The notes: a model not told the origin generated them from the sequence alone. 18,004 nucleotides of DNA from JAVXGM01 sp036657395 (GCA_036657395.1 JAVXGM010000019.1:1-18004), one strand, 5' to 3'. Counted from the stretch's first letter, positions 6,928 through 14,727 are shown. A program made the numbers and translations.

Positions 6928-6956
6928 ATTATAACAAAAAAATAGATTTATTTCTA
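6928..6956 (-). promoter_or_regulatory. Candidate extended -10 promoter for the AraC-type regulator gene
   Basis: On the minus strand, TGTTATAAT (TG-n-TATAAT, -10 at 6928-6933) is an extended -10 box. TAGAAA (6951-6956) lies 17 bases upstream, matching 4 of 6 -35 positions. It falls in the 200-base gap between the divergent regulator and methyltransferase genes. I found no convincing promoter for the methyltransferase in that gap, which would fit activation by the regulator. Confidence 0.5.
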
Positions 6957-7039
6957 TGAAAGGAGTAAAGAAACTCATATTTATTTTGGGAGAAACATTC
7001 TAAAATAGAGATAAGAAATTAAGTATGAGGAGGATAAAA

Positions 7040-8077
7040 ATGAATTCACTAGAGAGAGTAACCCTTGCGTTACAACACAAAGAGGCAGATAGGGTACCTG
7101 TGTATCCGTTGATTAACAGCGTATCACGAAAAGCATTAGGCATGACTTACAAAGAGTGGACAATGGATGTAGAAAAATGTGCAGCAGCCATTCTTAAAAC
7201 TACAGAAGAAATCGGTGTAGATTGTATGTGTACATTAGTAGACTTATCTGTAGAAGCCGCAGACTGGGGACAGGGAATCGTTTATAGCGATAACAATGCT
7301 GCCCATCCTGATATGAACAATCGATTAGTTTCAACACCTGATGAATACGACAAGATTGGAATTATCAATCCTAGAGAGACTCCAAGAATGAGCGAGCATA
7401 TTGAACTTGCAAGATTACTTTATGAAGCAAAGGGTCAAGAAATGCCATTAATAGGCTTTATTTTCGGGCCTTTAGGCATTTTAAGCATGATTCGTGGTCA
7501 GGAAAAAATGTTCCTAGATCTTATGAAAAATCCAGACAAATTAGCAGCACCACTAAGAAATATTACAGAGACTGTTAAAGAATTTTGTATCGCATTAATA
7601 GAAGCTGGTTGTCATGCTATTATGATAGATACTCTTTACGCATCAAGAAGCATTATGTCACCAAAGATGTGGGATGAATTTGAAGGGATATATATTGAAG
7701 AAATTTGCAATGTAATTAGAGAACACGGAGCTATGGTTATGTTACACAACTGTGGTAATGGAGTGTATTTCGAAGAACAGATTAAGAGAATGGATCCTGT
7801 ACTTATTTCATTTCAGCATATGCCCCCTGACTGTGAAGATATGGCAGCAGTAAAGGAAAAGTATGGAAAAGAAATTACGCTTATGGGTCAAGTAGAGCCA
7901 GGCTGGCTATGTGCAACAACAGAAGAAGAACTAAGAAAAAAATGCAGAACTCAAATTGATGCTTATAAAAAAGATGGTGGATTTATTTTAGCCACCGGAT
8001 GTGAGTATCCAGCAGTACTTGATTTTGACTTTGCAAAGGTCATGGTTGATGAAGCTAAAACTTACGGAAAATACTAG
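7040..8077 (+). CDS. MtaA/URO-D family corrinoid-linked methyltransferase
   Basis: A 345-residue TIM-barrel protein of the uroporphyrinogen decarboxylase superfamily. The start MNSLERVTLALQHKEADRVPV and a His-x-Cys...Cys set (His236, Cys238, Cys321, in MLHNCGN and ATGCEYP) place it with the zinc methyltransferases such as MtaA, MtbA and CmuA. These move methyl groups between a corrinoid protein and coenzyme M, tetrahydrofolate or another acceptor. It is unlikely to be a true HemE. No corrinoid protein, substrate-specific methyltransferase or reactivase gene is in the window, so partners must be elsewhere and the substrate is unknown. An ATG at 7025 overlaps the GAGGAGG ribosome binding site, so the ATG at 7040 is the start. 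The gene ends in a strong terminator and stands alone. Confidence 0.85.
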   Translation: MNSLERVTLALQHKEADRVPVYPLINSVSRKALGMTYKEWTMDVEKCAAAILKTTEEIGVDCMCTLVDLSVEAADWGQGIVYSDNNAAHPDMNNRLVSTPDEYDKIGIINPRETPRMSEHIELARLLYEAKGQEMPLIGFIFGPLGILSMIRGQEKMFLDLMKNPDKLAAPLRNITETVKEFCIALIEAGCHAIMIDTLYASRSIMSPKMWDEFEGIYIEEICNVIREHGAMVMLHNCGNGVYFEEQIKRMDPVLISFQHMPPDCEDMAAVKEKYGKEITLMGQVEPGWLCATTEEELRKKCRTQIDAYKKDGGFILATGCEYPAVLDFDFAKVMVDEAKTYGKY

Positions 8078-8088
8078 CAAACAAGAGG

Positions 8089-8133
8089 AGAGTGTCTTAA
8101 AGGGTGGAACTTTTTAAGACACTCTTTTATTTT
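8089..8133 (+). terminator. Intrinsic terminator of the methyltransferase gene
   Basis: A 13-bp perfect stem, 8089-8101 with 8113-8125 (core GAGTGTCTTAAA), has an 11-base loop and is followed by TTTTATTTT. It lies 11 bases after the methyltransferase stop codon and separates it from the ylxM-ffh operon. Confidence 0.92.
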
Positions 8134-8164
8134 GCAAAAAACTCAGGCTGTTAAGGAAAACTAC

Positions 8165-8194
8165 TTGACACGTGCTGCCGCTTTGGGTTAAACT
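8165..8194 (+). promoter_or_regulatory. Candidate promoter of the ylxM-ffh-rpsP operon
   Basis: A consensus -35 TTGACA (8165-8170) is followed after 18 bases by TAAACT (8189-8194), a 4 of 6 match to the -10. It lies downstream of the methyltransferase terminator and about 65 bases before the ylxM start. Confidence 0.55.
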
Positions 8195-8259
8195 AATTAA
8201 GGTCAAGTAATATCACTTGGCAAGATGGGTAAAAGAGTTTGAAATTAAGGAAGTCATCT

Positions 8260-8619
8260 ATGGAGTTTGATAAGATTACAGAAGTAAGTTTGCTCTATGA
8301 CTTTTATGGACAATTACTTACGAAAAAACAGCAGGATGTGATGGAGCTATACTACAGTGAGAATTACACTTTGGCAGAAATTGGCCAAGAATTTTCAATA
8401 AGTAGACAGGGCGCCCATGATGCACTGAAAACTGGAGAAAAAGCCCTTAGAGAATATGAGACTAAGCTAGGATTGGTAAAAGACTCCCAAGCGAGTAGAA
8501 AAGCCATTAAGAAGATTGATGGTGCCATTGACAGACTTATGATAGACAATAGAGAAAACAAAGCATTAAATAAACAGCTGACAGAAATAAAATCCACTAT
8601 TGATGGGTTGGAAGAATGA
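8260..8619 (+). CDS. ylxM: YlxM family helix-turn-helix protein associated with SRP
   Basis: A 119-residue protein of the YlxM/p13 family, a sigma-factor region 4-like helix-turn-helix protein found next to ffh in Firmicutes. The core L-L-Y-D-F-Y-G-x-L-L-T-x-x-Q (about 11-24) and the helix-turn-helix Y-T-L-A-E-I-G-Q-E-F-S-I-S-R-Q-G-A-H-D (about 38-56) are clear. The C-terminal third is a charged helix. An in-frame TTG at 8239 would add seven residues, but the ATG at 8260 has AAGGA at suitable spacing and matches the usual start M-E-F-x-K. It has been proposed to influence SRP; its exact role is unsettled. It is the first gene of the operon, 20 bases before ffh. Confidence 0.88.
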   Translation: MEFDKITEVSLLYDFYGQLLTKKQQDVMELYYSENYTLAEIGQEFSISRQGAHDALKTGEKALREYETKLGLVKDSQASRKAIKKIDGAIDRLMIDNRENKALNKQLTEIKSTIDGLEE

Positions 8620-8639
8620 AACCTAAACGGAGGTATTAA

Positions 8640-9980
8640 ATGGCATTTGAAGGACTATCGGATAAACTGCAAGGCGTATTTAAAGGCCTAAAGGGAAAAG
8701 GTTCACTTACTGAGGCAGATATAAATACGGCTATGCGTGAAGTAAAGCTTGCGTTGCTAGAAGCAGATGTAAACTTCAAAGTAGTAAAAGAGTTTGTGGC
8801 AGCAGTAAAAGAAAAGTCTTTAGGTTCAGATGTAATGGAAAGCCTTACACCTGCCCAACAAGTCATCAAGATTGTAGATAAAGAACTTACGGATTTGATG
8901 GGGGGCGCAAATAGCAAGCTGACATATTCCCCTAGAGGATTTACAGTATTGCTTATGGTGGGACTGCAAGGTACAGGTAAGACCACCACTTGTGGAAAGC
9001 TAGCAAATTACTTGAAACAGAATGGCAAGAAGCCTATGCTTTGTGCCTGCGATATATATAGACCTGCAGCTATAGACCAATTGGAAGTTGTAGGTAAGAC
9101 TGTGAATACGCCTGTGTTTACAATGAGAGATTCAAAGAACCCAGAAAAGATTGCTCTTGCAGCCAAAAAGGAAGCGGAGATAAAAGGCTATGATGTGCTG
9201 ATTGTGGATACAGCCGGAAGATTGCAAATTGATGAAGAGCTGATGGAAGAATTGGTTACTATCAAGAAGACAATTAAGCCTCACGAAATATTACTGGTAG
9301 TAGATGCTCTTACAGGACAAGATGCGGTAAATGCTGCTGAAGGATTTGATAACAAACTTGGTATTGATGGAATCATCATGACTAAGATGGATGGAGATTC
9401 TAGAGGTGGTGCAGCTCTTTCTGCAAAGAAAGTTACAGGAAAGCCAGTTAAGTTCATAGGTATGGGCGAAAAATTCGATGCCCTAGAGCCATTTCATCCA
9501 GAAAGAATGGCTAGCAGAATCCTAGGAATGGGAGACATGATGTCTCTAATTGAAAAGGCTCAAGACAGCTATGATGATGCAAAGGCAGAGGAACTAGAGA
9601 GAAAAATCAAGAAAAACCAATTCACCTTAGAAGATTTCTTAGAACAGATGGGACAAGTAAAGAAGATGGGTGGCATTGGTAAATTAATAGATATGATGCC
9701 TGGAATGAATAAAAACGCCATGAAAAATGTTAACATTGCAGACAGCGAAAAAGAGTTTGCCCAGATGGAGGCAATCATTCAGTCCATGACCAAAAAGGAA
9801 AGAGAAAACCCTAACCTACTAAACGCTAGTAGAAGAAAGAGGATTTCCGCAGGGGCAGGGCAGCCGGTTAGTAAAATAAACAGCCTGATAAAGCGTTATG
9901 AAGAGTCAAGAAAAATGATGAAGAGATTCACAAAACCAGGTGGTGCTAGCCAGATGAATAAAATGTTTAAAGGATTTTAA
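8640..9980 (+). CDS. ffh: Signal recognition particle GTPase Ffh (SRP54)
   Basis: A 446-residue protein with the normal order: N domain 1-90, G domain about 98-295, methionine-rich M domain about 325-435. Visible GTPase motifs are the P-loop GLQGTGKTT (108-116), DTAGR (190-194) and TKMDGDSRGG (248-257). The M domain carries the SRP RNA-binding segment S-R-R-K-R-I-S-A-G-A-G (397-407) and ends with the usual G-K/A...MF-K-G-F tail. It binds 4.5S/6S RNA and signal sequences of nascent chains and delivers them to FtsY at the membrane. GGAGG lies six bases before the ATG. Confidence 0.98.
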   Translation: MAFEGLSDKLQGVFKGLKGKGSLTEADINTAMREVKLALLEADVNFKVVKEFVAAVKEKSLGSDVMESLTPAQQVIKIVDKELTDLMGGANSKLTYSPRGFTVLLMVGLQGTGKTTTCGKLANYLKQNGKKPMLCACDIYRPAAIDQLEVVGKTVNTPVFTMRDSKNPEKIALAAKKEAEIKGYDVLIVDTAGRLQIDEELMEELVTIKKTIKPHEILLVVDALTGQDAVNAAEGFDNKLGIDGIIMTKMDGDSRGGAALSAKKVTGKPVKFIGMGEKFDALEPFHPERMASRILGMGDMMSLIEKAQDSYDDAKAEELERKIKKNQFTLEDFLEQMGQVKKMGGIGKLIDMMPGMNKNAMKNVNIADSEKEFAQMEAIIQSMTKKERENPNLLNASRRKRISAGAGQPVSKINSLIKRYEESRKMMKRFTKPGGASQMNKMFKGF

Positions 9981-9990
9981 TTCGCTATGA

Positions 9991-10015
9991 ATTCAGTAAA
10001 GTAAACTGGATTTTA
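9991..10015 (+). terminator. Weak hairpin with U-run between ffh and rpsP (possible attenuator)
   Basis: AATTCAGT (9991-9998) can pair with ACTGGATT (10006-10013), including one G-U pair, around a seven-base loop, followed by TTAATAAAT. The stem is AT-rich and weak, so at most it gives partial termination, leaving rpsP and later genes still in the operon. It may be chance. Confidence 0.25.
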
Positions 10016-10057
10016 ATAAATAGAAACAAAGATATTTTAAGTAGGAGGAAAATTAAA

Positions 10058-10297
10058 ATGGTAAAGATCAGATTAAAGAGAATAGGTGCACATAAGAGAC
10101 CTTTCTATAGAGTAGTTGTTGCAGACTCTCGAGCACCTAGAGATGGCAAGTTCATCGAAGAGATTGGGTATTACAACCCACTTACAGAACCTGCTGATAT
10201 TAAAATTGACGGGGAAAGAGCAAAAGAATGGTTAGATAATGGCGCACAGCCAACAGAAACAGTAAGAAGTCTTTTAAGAAAATCAGGAATTTTATAG
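10058..10297 (+). CDS. rpsP: 30S ribosomal protein S16
   Basis: A 79-residue protein, normal for the family. It starts MVKIRLKRIGAHKRPFYRVV and continues with the signature A-D-S-R-A-P-R-D-G-K-F-I-E-x-I-G-Y-Y-N-P. It is a small-subunit primary assembly protein that binds 16S rRNA. GGAGG lies nine bases before the ATG. It precedes khpA by eight bases in the conserved order. Confidence 0.98.
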   Translation: MVKIRLKRIGAHKRPFYRVVVADSRAPRDGKFIEEIGYYNPLTEPADIKIDGERAKEWLDNGAQPTETVRSLLRKSGIL

Positions 10298-10305
10298 AGA
10301 AAGCG

Positions 10306-10545
10306 GTGAAGCTAGTGGTAGAATTAGTAAGAGCAATTGCCAAGTCACTTGTTGACAATCCTGATGCTGTTGAAGTAACCGAAGACACGTCAAAGCAAAC
10401 TACAGTTATCCATCTTAAAGTTGACCCGGATGATATGGGCAAAGTAATTGGAAAGCAAGGTAGAATTGCGAAGGCACTTCGCACTGTGGTAAAAGCGGCA
10501 GCTACCAGGGCACACACAAAAGTCACTGTAGAAATTATTCAATAG
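10306..10545 (+). CDS. khpA: KH-domain RNA-binding protein KhpA (YlqC)
   Basis: A 79-residue single KH-domain protein with the RNA-binding GxxG loop as G-K-Q-G in MGKVIGKQGRIAKALR (about 44-59). The N-terminal L-V-x-x-I-A-K-S-L-V-D-N-P-D-x-V-E-V is the family hallmark. In other Firmicutes KhpA pairs with KhpB and influences RNA and cell division or elongation. The start is GTG at 10306 with only a weak purine-rich site (AGAGAAAG); no better start is visible. The location between rpsP and rimM is the conserved one. Confidence 0.93.
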   Translation: MKLVVELVRAIAKSLVDNPDAVEVTEDTSKQTTVIHLKVDPDDMGKVIGKQGRIAKALRTVVKAAATRAHTKVTVEIIQ

Positions 10546-10569
10546 TGATACAAAATAAGAACTGCACAT

Positions 10570-10604
10570 AGGCACATATATTTACAATGTAGGTATATGT
10601 GCCT
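10570..10604 (+). promoter_or_regulatory. Strong RNA hairpin in the khpA-rimM gap without U-tract
   Basis: AGGCACATATA (10570-10580) and TATATGTGCCT (10594-10604) form an 11-bp perfect inverted repeat with a 13-base loop. No run of T follows on either strand, so it is unlikely to be an intrinsic terminator. It sits about 26 bases before the rimM ATG. A role in RNA processing, mRNA stability or expression balance within the operon is inference. Confidence 0.5.
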
Positions 10605-10630
10605 GAGTATTATATAGGTAGGAAAAAATT

Positions 10631-11128
10631 ATGAACAAAATCAAGGTAGGCAAGGTAACAAGTGTTGTAGGACTTAAAGGTCAAATCAAGGTTTATCCGT
10701 ACACGGAGTATAAAGAAGGCTTTGAGGAATGGGATACAATCTATTTAGATGAAGAAAAATACACAATTAAATCGGTTAGGTATCAAAAAAATATGGTAGT
10801 ATTAAAGTTAGATGGAATAGACCATATTGATCATGCACAAGCTCAACGAGGCAAGGAACTTTTCATTGGAGAAGAGGAGCTTAAGCCTCTTCCAAAGGGT
10901 ACTTATTATGTTAAAGATCTTCTGGGATTTCCTGTGATTACACAAGAGGGAGAAACTTTAGGAGTTTTGACAGATATACTTCAAAATACAGCCCAAGATT
11001 TATATGAAGTTGAATTAGAAAACAAGAAAAAAATTCTTATCCCATTAGTGGATGAATTTATTTTAGAAATAAATGATGAAGAGAAATTTATAAAAGTTAG
11101 ATTAATAGAAGGCCTTTTGGACCTATAG
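10631..11128 (+). CDS. rimM: 16S rRNA processing/maturation factor RimM
   Basis: A 165-residue protein of typical length. The N-terminal beta-barrel (about 3-85) begins K-V-G-K-V-T-S-V-V-G-L-K-G-x-I-K-V, and the C-terminal PRC-like barrel (about 92-165) carries Y-Y-V-K-D-L-L-G-F-x-V and I-L-I-P-L-V-D-E-F-I. RimM binds S19 and helps mature the 30S head. The ribosome binding site is modest (TAGGAAAAAATT before the ATG). The gene is 9 bases ahead of trmD. Confidence 0.96.
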   Translation: MNKIKVGKVTSVVGLKGQIKVYPYTEYKEGFEEWDTIYLDEEKYTIKSVRYQKNMVVLKLDGIDHIDHAQAQRGKELFIGEEELKPLPKGTYYVKDLLGFPVITQEGETLGVLTDILQNTAQDLYEVELENKKKILIPLVDEFILEINDEEKFIKVRLIEGLLDL

Positions 11129-11137
11129 AGGACGACC

Positions 11138-11881
11138 ATGAATATAGATGTATTGACACTTTTTCCTGAAATGTTTACGGCGGTAACAGAAAGCAGTATT
11201 TTAGGAAAAGCAAGTGAAAAAGGACTGCTGTCCATTAAGCTAACAAATATCAGGGACTACAGTCAAGACAAACATAATAGGGCAGATGATAGTCCTTTTG
11301 GTGGAGGCGCAGGTATGGTTATGCTTGCAGCTCCAATTTTTCGTGCAATGGAAGATATAAAGGCCAAAGGAAAGAAAGTAATATACATGTCCCCTCGTGG
11401 AAAAACTCTAAACATGAACAAGATAGAAGAATTGGCAACAGAAAAAGACTTAGTAATACTTTGCGGTCATTATGAGGGAGTAGATCAGCGAGTCTTGGAT
11501 TACTGGGAAATGGAAGAGGTATCTATTGGAGATTTTATACTTACAGGGGGGGAACTTCCTGCCATGGTAATGATTGATTCGGTGGCACGTTTTATCCCAG
11601 GTGTTTTAGGCAACAGTCAGTCGGCTACAGATGAATCCATTTATTCAGGCCTTTTAGAATGTTCTCAATATACTAAGCCAAGAGAATATGAAGGGATGCA
11701 AGTCCCAGAGGTTCTTTTTAACGGGAACCATAAGTTGATTTCTCTTTGGAAATTTGAAGAGGCTTTGAAGCTAACAAAAAAGCAGCGTCCGGATTTATTG
11801 GAAAAATTTATGAGTCAGGAAAGAAAATGGACCAAAGAAGAGAAAAAAATAGTACAGAAAATACTGGGAATAACCCTTTAG
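11138..11881 (+). CDS. trmD: tRNA (guanine-N1)-methyltransferase TrmD
   Basis: A 247-residue SPOUT-class enzyme that methylates G37 of tRNAs using S-adenosylmethionine, which prevents +1 frameshifting. Visible motifs are D-D-S-P-F-G-G-G-A-G-M-V-M (50-62), Y-M-S-P-R-G (83-88), the knot segments L-C-G-H-Y-E-G-V-D-Q-R (108-118) and I-G-D-F-I-L-T-G-G-E-L-P (130-141), and V-A-R-F-I-P-G-V-L (149-157). At the position I align with the catalytic Asp169 of the E. coli and Haemophilus enzymes, this protein reads T-D-E-S, placing Glu166 there with Asp165 beside it. This may be normal for clostridial TrmD. The start has GAGG close upstream. rplS, the usual next gene, does not follow. Confidence 0.96.
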   Translation: MNIDVLTLFPEMFTAVTESSILGKASEKGLLSIKLTNIRDYSQDKHNRADDSPFGGGAGMVMLAAPIFRAMEDIKAKGKKVIYMSPRGKTLNMNKIEELATEKDLVILCGHYEGVDQRVLDYWEMEEVSIGDFILTGGELPAMVMIDSVARFIPGVLGNSQSATDESIYSGLLECSQYTKPREYEGMQVPEVLFNGNHKLISLWKFEEALKLTKKQRPDLLEKFMSQERKWTKEEKKIVQKILGITL

Positions 11882-11885
11882 TACA

Positions 11886-11914
11886 TTGTAAGAATGGGAT
11901 ACTTGGTGTAAAAT
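11886..11914 (+). promoter_or_regulatory. Candidate promoter between trmD and the cell-division genes
   Basis: TTGTAA (11886-11891, 4 of 6) and TAAAAT (11909-11914, 5 of 6) are separated by exactly 17 bases in the 53-base gap after trmD. It would start a second transcription unit covering the HlyD-like gene through the flavin reductase-like gene, in addition to read-through from the SRP operon. No terminator is visible in this gap. Confidence 0.5.
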
Positions 11915-11934
11915 ATATATAGTAGGGAGGCAAT

Positions 11935-12933
11935 ATGGCCAAAGGAAACAGAAAGATAATAATTATATATATATTGGTTTTAGTTGCATTGTATTTAATC
12001 GTTTACACTGTGCCAAAGTTAACTGGAGCATTAAAACAAACAGATACGCTAGAAATGGGGGATTTACAGGTTACACAGGAGGCAAAGTGTTATTTTGTTC
12101 GAGATGAACAGGTTTATACGGCAGATAAGTCGGGTCGTTTAAAATATCTTGTTAAAGAAGGGGTTAGGGTTCGAAAAGGAACTAAAGTGGTTGAGCTTAC
12201 AGGAGATGGGAAAGTAGTGCCAGAGGGAGAGGATACTCCAAAGTCGGATTATGAAGATCAAATAGCTACGCTAAACCAGTCAGTGGAAGCTACAGGATCT
12301 GGCACCGTAGCAGCTGGCGGAGTGATAAGCTATTACATTGATGGTTATGAAGGGTATTTTACACCTGAAAATATTAAAAAACTAGATCCAAAAGAGCTTG
12401 ATAAAATTAATTTTAAGTCGGTGAAAACAAGGAGAGACACAACATTAAAGGGAGAACCTTTGTTTAAACAAATGGATAATAATAATTGGAATTTGGTTTG
12501 TTGGGTCACTGCAGAAAGCATTCAATACTATAACAAAGGTGATAAAGTTACCGTTGTTTTTCCAGATGGAGATGTGGAAGCGGAGATCAGCGAAGTGAAC
12601 CAAGGGGCAGACGATCAATGGCAAGTCGTTTTTATTTGCCATAATTATTACAAAGAATTTGCTAAAACTAGAGTTGTTGATGTCAATATTGTGGCCAAGG
12701 AATATTCAGGCCTTTTAGTAGACAACAAGAGTTTAACTACAGTGGATGGAAAACCTGGGCTTATGGTCAAAGATAAATATGGGAAGTTTCAATTTACAAG
12801 GGTAAGTGTTATCGGAACCGATGGAGAAGTTTCAGCCCTAAAAGATACAGTTTTTTATGATGAGGACGGAAAACAATTGGAAACGGTAAAAGCCTACGAT
12901 GAAGTGCTACGAAATCCTGAAAAGGGTAATTAA
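11935..12933 (+). CDS. HlyD-like single-pass membrane protein of the sepF cluster
   Basis: A 332-residue protein with a short basic N-terminus and one membrane helix (about 6-26), so most of it should lie outside the cytoplasm. A beta-rich biotinyl/lipoyl-like segment follows (about 50-90, with S-G-R-L-K-Y-L-V-K-E-G-V-R-V-R-K-G-T-K-V-V-E-L), as in HlyD/membrane-fusion proteins, then further beta-rich regions to the C-terminus. No ABC or RND transporter gene is beside it. Genes of this kind often stand upstream of yggS-sepF in Clostridia, so a role connected with the envelope or division is more likely than drug efflux (inference). GGGAGG precedes the ATG. Confidence 0.75.
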   Translation: MAKGNRKIIIIYILVLVALYLIVYTVPKLTGALKQTDTLEMGDLQVTQEAKCYFVRDEQVYTADKSGRLKYLVKEGVRVRKGTKVVELTGDGKVVPEGEDTPKSDYEDQIATLNQSVEATGSGTVAAGGVISYYIDGYEGYFTPENIKKLDPKELDKINFKSVKTRRDTTLKGEPLFKQMDNNNWNLVCWVTAESIQYYNKGDKVTVVFPDGDVEAEISEVNQGADDQWQVVFICHNYYKEFAKTRVVDVNIVAKEYSGLLVDNKSLTTVDGKPGLMVKDKYGKFQFTRVSVIGTDGEVSALKDTVFYDEDGKQLETVKAYDEVLRNPEKGN

Positions 12934-12948
12934 TGAGGAGGGTACAAC

Positions 12949-13650
12949 ATGACAACCATAAAAGAGAACATAGCAAAGGTAAAGGACTTAATTAAAGCTA
13001 CAGAACAAGAGAATGGACGTGAAGTTGGTTCCGTTTTGTTGGTGGGAGTGACAAAGACCAGAAGCGTAGAAGAGCTTAATGAGGCAATTGACTGCGGAAT
13101 CACCGACATTGGTGAAAATAAAGTACAGGAGATCATGGATAAGTTTGACTTTGTTAAACCGGTAAGATGGCATATGATTGGACATTTACAGACTAATAAG
13201 GTAAAATACATCATAGATAAAGTATCTATGATTCATTCTGTGGACTCATACAAATTGGCCGTAGAGATTAATAAGCGGGCAGAGCAAAATGGATTGATTA
13301 TGGACATACTTATTCAGGTTAATTCAGCAGAAGAAGATAGTAAGTTTGGCATTACCACCCAAGAGACAGAAGCTATGATTCAGATGATTTTGGAAAACCT
13401 TCCAAACATTAGAATTAAAGGGCTTATGTGCATTGCACCTTTTGCAGAGGATTCAAATGAAATTGGAATCTACTTTGCACAAGTGAAGCAGCTATATGAT
13501 AAATATGGGAAGATAGACCATGAAAGATTGAACTTTAAGTATCTTTCCATGGGAATGTCTCATGATTTTCAAGTGGCTATTGCAGAAGGATCAAATTTAG
13601 TTAGAGTTGGTACAGCCATTTTTGGACAACGAGATTATAGTAAGAAATAA
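12949..13650 (+). CDS. yggS: YggS-family pyridoxal phosphate homeostasis protein (PLPBP)
   Basis: A 233-residue single-domain alanine racemase-type barrel with the family pattern: LLVGVTKTRS with the PLP lysine at 36, I-G-E-N-K-V-Q-E-I (54-62), W-H-M-I-G-H-L-Q-T-N-K (74-84), the S-M-G-M-S-H-D-F motif (200-207) and V-R-V-G-T-A-I-F-G (218-226). It binds PLP and is thought to buffer its level rather than catalyse a reaction. Firmicutes place it next to sepF. GAGGAGGG lies before the ATG, and the gap to sepF is 14 bases. Confidence 0.95.
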   Translation: MTTIKENIAKVKDLIKATEQENGREVGSVLLVGVTKTRSVEELNEAIDCGITDIGENKVQEIMDKFDFVKPVRWHMIGHLQTNKVKYIIDKVSMIHSVDSYKLAVEINKRAEQNGLIMDILIQVNSAEEDSKFGITTQETEAMIQMILENLPNIRIKGLMCIAPFAEDSNEIGIYFAQVKQLYDKYGKIDHERLNFKYLSMGMSHDFQVAIAEGSNLVRVGTAIFGQRDYSKK

Positions 13651-13664
13651 TATTGGAGGTTACG

Positions 13665-14159
13665 ATGGGATTTTTTGGTAAATTTAAGGATTTAGTTGGT
13701 CTTGAGGAATATGAAGAAGAAGAAGAGTATGAAGGACGAGAAAAACCGGTTAGGCAAGAGCGTAGACCGATTGAAACGAGGACACAACCACAGCGAAGCG
13801 AAATGAGAGAGAACAGCAAGGTGATTCCTATACAAAATAGAACAGTAAGTGCTATTACAGCAGCATTTAAGATAGTTGTTATCGAGCCTAAAGGATTTGA
13901 TGAATGTCCTAAGCTTGTAGATAGCTTGAAAGCGAGAAAACCAGTTATTATAAATTTAGAAAAAATTGAGACAGACACCGCAAGAAAGATTTTTGATTTT
14001 CTTAGCGGAGCTACTTATGCATTAAACGGAAACGTGCAAAAAGTAGCAAATAATATTTTTGTATTTGCACCAGAAAACGTAGATATTTCAGCTAGTGTAG
14101 ATCACAAAGGATTTGAGTTTGAAAATGGAGCAAAAAATAATAATAGTCCATGGAAATAG
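13665..14159 (+). CDS. sepF: Cell division protein SepF
   Basis: A 164-residue protein. The N-terminal membrane-targeting amphipathic helix starts MGFFGKFKDLVGL. It is followed by an acidic then basic low-complexity linker (about 16-52, E-Y-E-E-E-E-E-Y then many R/Q) and the SepF core (about 65-150: I-V-V-I-E-P-K-G-F-D-E-C, K-P-V-I-I-N-L-E-K-I-E, R-K-I-F-D-F-L-S-G-A-T-Y-A-L-N-G). SepF anchors FtsZ to the membrane and shapes the septum. The in-frame TTG at 13653 is part of the TTGGAGG ribosome binding site, so the ATG at 13665 is the start. divIVA follows after 13 bases; yggT and ylmH, often in between, are absent. Confidence 0.95.
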   Translation: MGFFGKFKDLVGLEEYEEEEEYEGREKPVRQERRPIETRTQPQRSEMRENSKVIPIQNRTVSAITAAFKIVVIEPKGFDECPKLVDSLKARKPVIINLEKIETDTARKIFDFLSGATYALNGNVQKVANNIFVFAPENVDISASVDHKGFEFENGAKNNNSPWK

Positions 14160-14172
14160 TAGGAGGTAGAAG

Positions 14173-14724
14173 ATGATTACACCTGTAGAAATTCAAGAAA
14201 AAGAGTTTGCAAAGACAGTAAGAGGATATAAAGAAGATGAAGTAAATGAATTTTTAGATCAAATTACTTTGGATTTGGAGATGCTCATCACAAGAAACGA
14301 AGAATTACGCAAAGATAAAGAGCGGGCAGAAGGTGAATTGGCCAAGTACCAGGGTGCTGAAAATTCCGTTCTAGAAACTCTTCAGGCAGCTAAAGTACTT
14401 ATGGAAGATATTTCTGTTAGTGCGGAAAAGAGAGCCTCCATCATAATGAAGAATGCAGAGCTTGATGCTCACGTAATTCATAGAGAAGCAAAAGAAGCTG
14501 TAGACAGACTTAAAGAAGAAAATTCAGCCCTTAAACAGAGATTTCAAAAATTCCAAGGCAGATACAAAAGTTTGCTTCAAGCAGAGCTTGAGAAGTTTGA
14601 CGACTTATCGGCTGATTTCTTTTCAGGAATGAACATTGAGGACTTAGAAGAATTACCTGATGCAAAAGAAAAAATAAAAAATCAAGAAGACACAAACACT
14701 AAAACCATGGTGAATATAAAATAA
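14173..14724 (+). CDS. divIVA: Cell division/polarity protein DivIVA
   Basis: A 183-residue coiled-coil protein. The N-terminal membrane-binding and dimerisation domain (1-50) has I-T-P-V-E-I-Q-E-K-E-F and the family motif R-G-Y-K-E-D-E-V-N-E-F-L-D-Q-I. A long charged coiled coil follows (about 30-75 and 80-140) with an acidic C-terminal tail. DivIVA senses curved membrane at septa and poles and positions division or chromosome-segregation proteins. AGGAGG lies seven bases before the ATG. It is the last clearly division-related gene of the cluster. Confidence 0.95.
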   Translation: MITPVEIQEKEFAKTVRGYKEDEVNEFLDQITLDLEMLITRNEELRKDKERAEGELAKYQGAENSVLETLQAAKVLMEDISVSAEKRASIIMKNAELDAHVIHREAKEAVDRLKEENSALKQRFQKFQGRYKSLLQAELEKFDDLSADFFSGMNIEDLEELPDAKEKIKNQEDTNTKTMVNIK

Positions 14725-14727
14725 ATT

